In this document: positions 59,162 to 64,000 of the stretch, in pieces
How the letters are laid out: every line of letters starts with the position of its first letter
Numbering within the stretch: position 1 is the stretch's first letter
Source of the DNA: DASPWW01 sp963803425
GTDB lineage: Bacteria; Actinomycetota; Thermoleophilia; Solirubrobacterales; 70-9
Assembly (NCBI GenBank): GCA_963803425.1
Contig: CAWDMA010000001.1
Coordinates: forward strand, 1,798,001 to 1,862,000
Reading direction: 5' to 3'
DNA: 64,000 nt
Notes under the pieces: generated by a model
Databases searched by the model: none
The model's input: the letters and a program-made list of their open reading frames with translations, nothing else
Told to the model about the DNA's origin: nothing
Position numbers and translations under genes: made by a program

Positions 59162-60407
59162 CGAGCGAGCCGAGCCGGTCGAGCACCTCGGCGAGGTCCT
59201 TGTCCCCCCTACCGCTGAGTGTCAAGACGTCGAAGCCGGCCGCCTCCTCCGCTTCGCGTCCGGGGGCGGCCGGGTCACCGCCGGGACCGGCCTCACCGTA
59301 ACCGAGGAGCCATGCGATCGCGTGCGAGGGCTCCAGCGCCGGCAGGATCCCCTCCAGCTGTGCAAGCTCCCGGAAGGCGCGCAGCGCGGCGTCGTCGGTG
59401 ACCGCTACGTAGCGGGCGCGGCCCGAGTCGCGAAGCTGTGCGTGCTCTGGGCCGACGCCCGGATAGTCGAGCCCCGCCGAGATCGAGTGGGCCTCGAGGA
59501 TCTGGCCCTGGTCGTCGGCGAGCACCGCCGACATCGCTCCATGCAGGACCCCGGTCCGCCCCGCGACCAGCGAGGCGCCGTGCCGCCCGCCACCCAGCCC
59601 CTCTCCGGCTGCCTCCACCCCGATCAACTCCACCTCGGGATCGTCGATGAAGGCCGCGAACGTCCCGATCGCGTTCGAGCCGCCGCCGACGCACGCGATC
59701 ACACGGCCCGGCAGCGCCCCCTCCAGCGCCAATCCCTGCTCGCGGGCCTCGTCCCCGATCACCCGCTGCAGGTCGCGGACCAGTGACGGGTACGGCGACG
59801 GACCGACCACCGAGCCGATCACGTAGTGGGTGTCCTCGACGGATGCGACCCAGTCGCGGATCGCGGCGCTGACCGCCTCCTTCAGGGTGCGGGCACCCGC
59901 CTCCACCGGCGCCACCTCGGCGCCGAGCAGCCGCATCCGCTCCACGTTCGGACGCTGCCGGCGCATGTCCTCGGTCCCCATGTAGACGACGCACTTCAGC
60001 TCGAGCCGCGCGCAGGCGGTCGCCGCGGCGACCCCGTGCTGGCCGGCGCCCGTCTCGGCGATCACCCGGGTCTTGCCCATCCGGCGCGCGAGCAACGCCT
60101 GGCCGATCGCGTTGTTGATCTTGTGGGCGCCCGTGTGCGCGAGGTCCTCGCGCTTCAGGTACACCCGCCGCCCGACCGCCTCCGAGAGCCGCTCCGCCAG
60201 CATCAGCGGCGTGGGACGGCCGACGAAGTCGCGCAGCAGCGCACCGAGCTCGTCTTGGAAGCCCTGGTCCGCCCGCGCGGCGGCCCAGGCCGTGGTGAGC
60301 TCATCGAGCGCAGCGACCAGCGACTCCGGGACGAACCGCCCGCCGTAGGGCCCGAACCGCTCCTCGATCGGGGCGCCCCCCGGGCGACTCTCCACCGTCG
60401 AGCTCAT
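59151..60407 (-). CDS. trpB: Tryptophan synthase beta chain with a repeat-encoded insertion
   Basis: 418 residues. FGPYGGRFVPESLVAAL opens it, the PLP lysine is in EDLAHTGAHKINNAIGQAL, ETGAGQHGVAAATACA follows, and the phosphate loop is CVGGGSNAIGTFAAF. C-terminally the chain reads LEPSHAIAWLLGYGEAGPG, then DPAAPGREAEEAAG, then FDVLTLSGRGDKDLAEV. The middle piece is encoded by a 32-bp repeat element and lengthens a surface loop that in other TrpB joins SHA(I/L)A to the SGRGDKD strand. The ATG overlaps the trpF stop. Confidence 0.95.
   Translation of the reverse strand: MSSTVESRPGGAPIEERFGPYGGRFVPESLVAALDELTTAWAAARADQGFQDELGALLRDFVGRPTPLMLAERLSEAVGRRVYLKREDLAHTGAHKINNAIGQALLARRMGKTRVIAETGAGQHGVAAATACARLELKCVVYMGTEDMRRQRPNVERMRLLGAEVAPVEAGARTLKEAVSAAIRDWVASVEDTHYVIGSVVGPSPYPSLVRDLQRVIGDEAREQGLALEGALPGRVIACVGGGSNAIGTFAAFIDDPEVELIGVEAAGEGLGGGRHGASLVAGRTGVLHGAMSAVLADDQGQILEAHSISAGLDYPGVGPEHAQLRDSGRARYVAVTDDAALRAFRELAQLEGILPALEPSHAIAWLLGYGEAGPGGDPAAPGREAEEAAGFDVLTLSGRGDKDLAEVLDRLGSLDGD
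59239..59270 (+). repeat. Hairpin element, copy B (inside trpB)
   Basis: 32 bp identical to copy A, in the opposite orientation relative to the gene that holds it. On the trpB strand it encodes AAPGREAEEAA. Stem GCCGCC/GGCGGC, extended here by flanking bases to GGCCGCC/GGCGGCC. Confidence 0.85.
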
Positions 60408-61045
60408 GCGGTCGCCGGTCGCGCGGCCGGCCGCGCGGCGTCGAAGAAGGCGGCGACGAGCTCGGGGTCCTTGCGCCCGGGCTCCGCCTCGACCCCGGTG
60501 GCGACGTCCACCGCGAACGGCTCCGTGGTCGCGATCGCCTCGGCGACGTTCTCCGGGGTCAAGCCTCCGGCGAGGATCGCGGGGATCTCGGAGTCGCGGG
60601 CACCGACGAGCTCCCAGTCGAAGCTCTCGCCGGTCCCTCCGCGCGCCCCGGGGCGGTGCGCGTCGAACAGGTGGAAGTCGGTGCGGAACATCTCCGCGGC
60701 CCGCACCTCCGCGGCGCTCCGCACCCGAATCGCCCGGATCACTCGGCACCCGGTGCGGCGCGCGGCCTCCGCGCAGAAGGCGGGGCCCTCGTCGCCGTGC
60801 AGCTGCAGCATCGTCAGCTCGGCCTGCTCTGCGGCTACCGCGAGCTCGTCGAGGGTCGGGTTCACGAACACCCCGACGACCTCGGAGCGCCGCTTCATCG
60901 CCGCGCCGATCTCGGCGGCGGCCGGCGGCGGGCAGTACCGGGGGCTGTCGCGGTGGTGGTTGAGGCCGATCGCCCAGGCGCCGAGCGACACCGCCTGCTC
61001 GGCGTCGTCGAGCCTGGTCACGCCGCAGATCTTGACCTCGGTCAT
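60404..61045 (-). CDS. trpF: Phosphoribosylanthranilate isomerase
   Basis: 213 residues, the third enzymatic step of tryptophan synthesis. TEVKICGVTRLDDAEQA holds the catalytic Cys, LQLHGDEGPAFC and LAGGLTPENVAEAI are typical, and VDVATGVEAEPGRKDPELV corresponds to the D-x-S/T-S/T-G-V-E phosphate loop. ATG 61045 is preferred; GTG at 61051 is the alternative. It is 62 nt downstream of htrA and overlaps trpB by four bases. Confidence 0.94.
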   Translation of the reverse strand: MTEVKICGVTRLDDAEQAVSLGAWAIGLNHHRDSPRYCPPPAAAEIGAAMKRRSEVVGVFVNPTLDELAVAAEQAELTMLQLHGDEGPAFCAEAARRTGCRVIRAIRVRSAAEVRAAEMFRTDFHLFDAHRPGARGGTGESFDWELVGARDSEIPAILAGGLTPENVAEAIATTEPFAVDVATGVEAEPGRKDPELVAAFFDAARPAARPATA

Positions 61046-61107
61046 CGCCACGAGGATGGCACACGGAGCGCCGGTCCCGGCAGGGCTGCGATGACTGGTG
61101 GGTGGAG

Positions 61108-62319
61108 CTAGTTGCTCGCCTGGCTGGGGCGGTCGCCGAGGTGGACGGTGATGTCCTGGGTGTCGCCCTTGCGCTCCACCGTCAGCGTGATGTCGTCGCC
61201 GGTCTGCTTCGAGTTGACGGCCGAGATCACGTCGTCCATCCCGGTCACCTTGTGGCCGTCGACCGCGGTGATCACGTCGCCGCCGGCCATCATCTGCTGG
61301 CCGTTGACCGTGACCTCCTGGTCGCCGCCCTGGATCCCGGCGTCATCGGCGGGACCACCGGAGACGACCTTCTGGACCAGCGCACCCTCGTCGACCGAGA
61401 GGTTGAGCGCGTCGGAGATCTCGGGGGTGAGGTCGGCGCCGCTGATCCCGAGGAAAGCGTGCTTGACCTGTCCGTTGTCGAGAAGCTGGTTGGCGACGTC
61501 GCGCGCCGTGTCGATCGGAACCGCGAATCCGACACCGACCGATCCGCCACCGCCGCCGGCCGTGGCGATCTGCGACGTGATTCCGATCACCTCGCCGTCC
61601 TGGTTCAGCAGCGGGCCGCCCGAGTTGCCGGGGTTGATCGAAGCGTCCGTCTGGATCGCGTCGGAGATCGTGAAGCCGTTGGGGGCATCGATCTGGCGCT
61701 GCAGGGCGGACACGATCCCTGTGGTAACCGTTCGCTCGAGGCCGAAGGGGTTCCCGATCGCGACAACCGCGTCGCCGACCTGGAGGTTGTTGGAGGAGCT
61801 GCCGAGGTGCAGCGGGTGCAGGTCCGCCTTGGCGGGATCGACCTGAATCACCGCGACGTCCGTCGAGCTGTCCTTGCCGACGACCTTGGCGTCGACGGGC
61901 TCCGAGTTCTCGCCGAGCGTGACCTGGATGTTCGAGGCGCCCGACACGACGTGCGCATTCGTGAGGATGTCTCCCTGATCGTCGATCACGAACCCGGAGC
62001 CGGTGGCGGTGCCGCCGCCCTGGGGCTGGGGGAAGGGGCTGAGCGTCGAGGGCTGCTTCGCCTTCTGCTGCGCCTCGATGAACGCGACCCCCGGAGAATC
62101 CTGTTGGTAGATCTGATTGACGAGCGAGCTGCCGGCGCCTCGGTCGGACGCAGGGTGGGTGAGGGGCGGCGCCGCCAGCGATGCGGTCTCGTCGTTCCCG
62201 TTGATCCACCCGGCCGCGATCGCGACCCACCCCAGAAGGCCGACGACGAGCCCACCGACGATCGCGGACCCGAAGGGGGTCCGGAAGAATCGCTTCACTC
62301 TGTCGACGACGCCTCGCAT
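61108..62319 (-). CDS. htrA: HtrA/DegP-type serine protease with PDZ domain
   Basis: 403 residues. One N-terminal membrane helix (GSAIVGGLVVGLLGWVAIAAG) anchors the enzyme outside the cell membrane. The catalytic triad is His in ILTNAHVVSG, Asp in STDVAVIQVD and Ser in INPGNSGGPLLN. A C-terminal PDZ domain starts around residue 300 (LGISGADLTPEISDAL; GADDAGIQGGD-like region; GGDVITAVDGHKV). It performs envelope protein quality control. It is unusual that it stands between trpC and trpF on the same strand. Confidence 0.93.
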   Translation of the reverse strand: MRGVVDRVKRFFRTPFGSAIVGGLVVGLLGWVAIAAGWINGNDETASLAAPPLTHPASDRGAGSSLVNQIYQQDSPGVAFIEAQQKAKQPSTLSPFPQPQGGGTATGSGFVIDDQGDILTNAHVVSGASNIQVTLGENSEPVDAKVVGKDSSTDVAVIQVDPAKADLHPLHLGSSSNNLQVGDAVVAIGNPFGLERTVTTGIVSALQRQIDAPNGFTISDAIQTDASINPGNSGGPLLNQDGEVIGITSQIATAGGGGGSVGVGFAVPIDTARDVANQLLDNGQVKHAFLGISGADLTPEISDALNLSVDEGALVQKVVSGGPADDAGIQGGDQEVTVNGQQMMAGGDVITAVDGHKVTGMDDVISAVNSKQTGDDITLTVERKGDTQDITVHLGDRPSQASN

Positions 62320-62356
62320 CAAGTGGACCGCCAGTTTGGGAGCCGGTGCTGAAGCG

Positions 62357-62380
62357 GCTGCTTTAAGCCGGCTAAGCAGC
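62357..62380 (-). terminator. Hairpin between trpC and htrA
   Basis: A 7-bp inverted repeat GCTGCTT/AAGCAGC with a 10-nt loop that itself contains AGCCGGCT, in the 75-nt gap after trpC; ATTTTTACC stands on the minus strand just before it. It could weaken readthrough into htrA or mark a separate promoter. Confidence 0.4.
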
Positions 62381-62394
62381 GGGTAAAAATCCGG

Positions 62395-63198
62395 CTACAG
62401 CCGGTGCTCGCGGGTCGCGTCCTCGTCCGGGGCCAGCTCGCGCAGCGTCGCGGCGGGGTCCTCGGCGCGCATCAGGGTCTCACCGATCAGGACCGCGTCG
62501 ACGCCGATCCGTTCCAGCTCCTCGAGCTGCTCGCGGGAGGTGTAGCCGGACTCGGCGACGACGGTCTTGCCCGCTGGGACGTGGGTGACGAGCTCGGGCG
62601 TCGTGTTGATGTCGACGGAGAGGTCGTGCAGGTTGCGGTTGTTGATCCCGATCACCTCGGCCTCCAGCGCCAGGGCGCGGTCCAGGTCGTCGCCGTCGTG
62701 GACCTCGACCAGGCAGTCGAGATCGAGCGCTGTCGCCTCGTCATACAGCTCGTACAAGACGTCGTCTTCAAGGGCGGCGGCGACCAGCAGCACCGCATCT
62801 GCGCCGTGCACGGCCGCCTCGTACAGCTGGTAGGGATCGACGGTGAAGTCCTTGCGCAGGATCGGGAGGTCGCAGCGCTCCCGGGCCGCGCGCAGGTCGC
62901 CGACCGAGCCCCCGAAAGCGCGCTCCTCGGTCAGGATCGATAGCGCCGCCGCCCCCCCGAGCTCGTACGCCTCGACGGTGTCGCCGAGGTCCGCGCCGTC
63001 GCGGATCACCCCGGCACTCGGAGAGCGGCGCTTGAACTCCGCGATCAGCGACAGCTCCGAGATCGCCAGCGCCTCGCTGAACGGACGGTAGCCCGTCCGG
63101 GTTCCGAGCTGCCGGCGCAGCTCCTCGTGCGGGACCTGTGCGCGCCGCCGCTCCACGTCGGACCTTGCCCCGGCGACGAGCTCGTCGAGCCTGCTCAT
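62395..63198 (-). CDS. trpC: Indole-3-glycerol-phosphate synthase
   Basis: 267 residues of the TIM barrel: LIAEFKRRSPSAGVI (catalytic Lys), LSILTEERAFGGSVGDLRAAR, PILRKDFTVDPYQLYEA, VEVHDGDDLDRALALEAEVIGINNRNL and VVAESGYTSREQLEELERIGVDAVLIGETLM. It ring-closes CdRP to indoleglycerol phosphate. It lies 29 nt after trpD. Confidence 0.96.
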   Translation of the reverse strand: MSRLDELVAGARSDVERRRAQVPHEELRRQLGTRTGYRPFSEALAISELSLIAEFKRRSPSAGVIRDGADLGDTVEAYELGGAAALSILTEERAFGGSVGDLRAARERCDLPILRKDFTVDPYQLYEAAVHGADAVLLVAAALEDDVLYELYDEATALDLDCLVEVHDGDDLDRALALEAEVIGINNRNLHDLSVDINTTPELVTHVPAGKTVVAESGYTSREQLEELERIGVDAVLIGETLMRAEDPAATLRELAPDEDATREHRL

Positions 63199-63227
63199 CT
63201 GGACGAGACCCTAGCTGACGTCCACGC

Positions 63228-64000
63228 TCACGCGGCAGCAGAGGCCAGCCGCTGGGTAGTCGCGACCAGCGACTCGAGCTCGTCGTGGGCCGCGCCCGAG
63301 CCGAGTGTCTCGCGGGCCCGATCGACACCCTGCCCGAGATCCTGTGCGCCGCCCCCGGCCAGGATCGCCGCGCCTGCGTTGAGCGCGATCACGTCGTGCG
63401 CCGGGCCGGCCGCCTCCTCGAACGCCTCCCGGATCACGCGTGCGTTGTGCTCGGGGGTGCCCCCGGCGATCGCCTCCAGCGACCGGGGCTCGATCCCGAA
63501 GTCCCCGGGCCGCGCGAACCACTCCTCCGTCCCGCCCTCGCGAACCTCGATCACCCGGGTCTCGTCGGCGAGAGTGAGCTCGTCGACGCCGTCCCCGCCG
63601 CACACGACCAGCGCGCGCTCGCACCCCAGCCCGAGCAGCGCCTCGGCGATCGTCTCCTGATAGGTGCGGTCGGACACCCCGAGCAGCTGCCGCCGGGCGC
63701 CGGCGGGGTTCGTGAGCGGCCCCAGGAAGTTGAAGATCGTCCGAACGCCGAGCTTCTTGCGGACCGGGACGACGTGCTTCATCGCCGCGTGGTGGCGGGG
63801 CGCGAACATGAACCCGAACCGGAGCTCCTCGATGCACCGGGCGACATCGTCGGGACCGAGCTCGATGTTCACCCCGAGCGCCTCAAGCACGTCCGCAGAG
63901 CCGCACTTGCTCGTGCTGGAGCGGTTCCCGTGCTTGGCGACCGCGCACCCAGCGGCCGCCGCGACGATCGCGGCAGCGGTCGAGATGTTGAACGTGGTCG
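63228..64000 (-). CDS. trpD: Anthranilate phosphoribosyltransferase, C-terminal part
   Basis: About 257 residues are present and the N-terminus lies beyond the right edge. Reading in from the edge: TTFNISTAAAIVAAAAGCAVAKHGNRSSTSKCGSADVLEALG, holding the KHGNRS-S-x-S-GSAD-x-LEALG PRPP-binding signature, then FMFAPRHHAAMKHVVPVRKKLGVRTIFNFLGPLTNPA. It attaches phosphoribose to anthranilate. It leads into trpC on the same strand. Confidence 0.95.
   Translation of the reverse strand, partial: TTFNISTAAAIVAAAAGCAVAKHGNRSSTSKCGSADVLEALGVNIELGPDDVARCIEELRFGFMFAPRHHAAMKHVVPVRKKLGVRTIFNFLGPLTNPAGARRQLLGVSDRTYQETIAEALLGLGCERALVVCGGDGVDELTLADETRVIEVREGGTEEWFARPGDFGIEPRSLEAIAGGTPEHNARVIREAFEEAAGPAHDVIALNAGAAILAGGGAQDLGQGVDRARETLGSGAAHDELESLVATTQRLASAAA

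Noticed and set aside
61108..62352. Long plus-strand open frames opposite htrA, uvrA, rpsA, polA and the M24 genes
   Set aside because: High G+C leaves long stop-free antisense frames. Their translations are Arg/Gly/Val/Asp-rich mirror images of the genes, without domains or ribosome sites.
1..64000. Search for tRNA, rRNA, CRISPR arrays, insertion sequences and prophage genes
   Set aside because: No clover-leaf with a GTTCRANNC arm, no regularly spaced repeats, and no transposase, integrase or phage structural gene was recognised. Reading by eye could miss a single tRNA.

Overview
The window is chromosomal DNA of high G+C content, packed with genes and with no rRNA, tRNA, CRISPR array, prophage or insertion sequence that I could find. 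Gene content and style point to an actinobacterium, probably class Thermoleophilia (Solirubrobacterales/Gaiellales-like). The clues are the many GTG/TTG starts, Ala/Arg/Glu-rich proteins, an rpsA-coaE pair, BamE-like and 'KKxVKKIAxxE'-type secreted proteins, and DUF2520-panC-panB. This placement is inference from gene families, not a phylogeny.

Layout. 0-2.7 kb: tRNA t6A genes (tsaD, rimI, tsaB, tsaE) plus a family-4 uracil-DNA glycosylase on the minus strand, interrupted by a small lipoprotein gene on the other strand. 2.8-5.9 kb: pantothenate genes (Rossmann/DUF2520, panC, panB) and a YjbQ-type protein. 5.9-8.6 kb: secreted and unknown proteins, one with an in-frame amber codon. 8.6-15.4 kb: uvrA and uvrB flanking a VOC protein, a coiled-coil protein and a membrane protein. 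15.4-21.6 kb: a large membrane protein, a lytic transglycosylase, coaE, rpsA and a geranylgeranyl-reductase-type flavoprotein. 21.7-23.2 kb: three tandem paralogous membrane proteins, each followed by a strong hairpin. 23.4-28.4 kb: pyruvate phosphate dikinase, an agmatinase-family enzyme, a nitrilase-family enzyme and a PH-like protein.

28.4-49.5 kb is a catabolic island of about 18 genes. It holds an NMT1/SsuA-type ABC importer, two M24 creatinase-type hydrolases, two ACMSD-type metal-dependent hydrolases/decarboxylases, two D-2-hydroxyacid dehydrogenases, a zinc alcohol dehydrogenase, an SDR, a TPP enzyme, a MocA oxidoreductase, a double-Dabb protein, a LeuA/HMGL-type enzyme, two exporter/importer-type transporters and one XRE-cupin regulator. 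An 11-bp palindrome (TAGY-NNN-RCTA) recurs in most of its promoter regions, so the island looks like one regulon. Its substrate cannot be read from the sequence.

49.5-58.1 kb: polA, an ACT-domain malic enzyme, a TIGR01777-type epimerase, an APC permease, a Leu/Ile/Val-type binding protein and a phosphofructokinase. All carry single-base frameshifts, which most likely reflects poor consensus quality in this stretch. 58.2-64 kb: tryptophan genes in the order trpD-trpC-htrA-trpF-trpB-trpA on the minus strand, with an HtrA protease gene embedded in the run and a 53-residue membrane protein at its end.

Across the window a small hairpin element recurs at least six times. It has a constant loop (CTCCGCTTCGCGTCC) and stems that vary in a compensated way. 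Two copies are identical over 32 bp and lie in frame inside genes (trpB and the flavoprotein), in the manner of Rickettsia palindromic elements.
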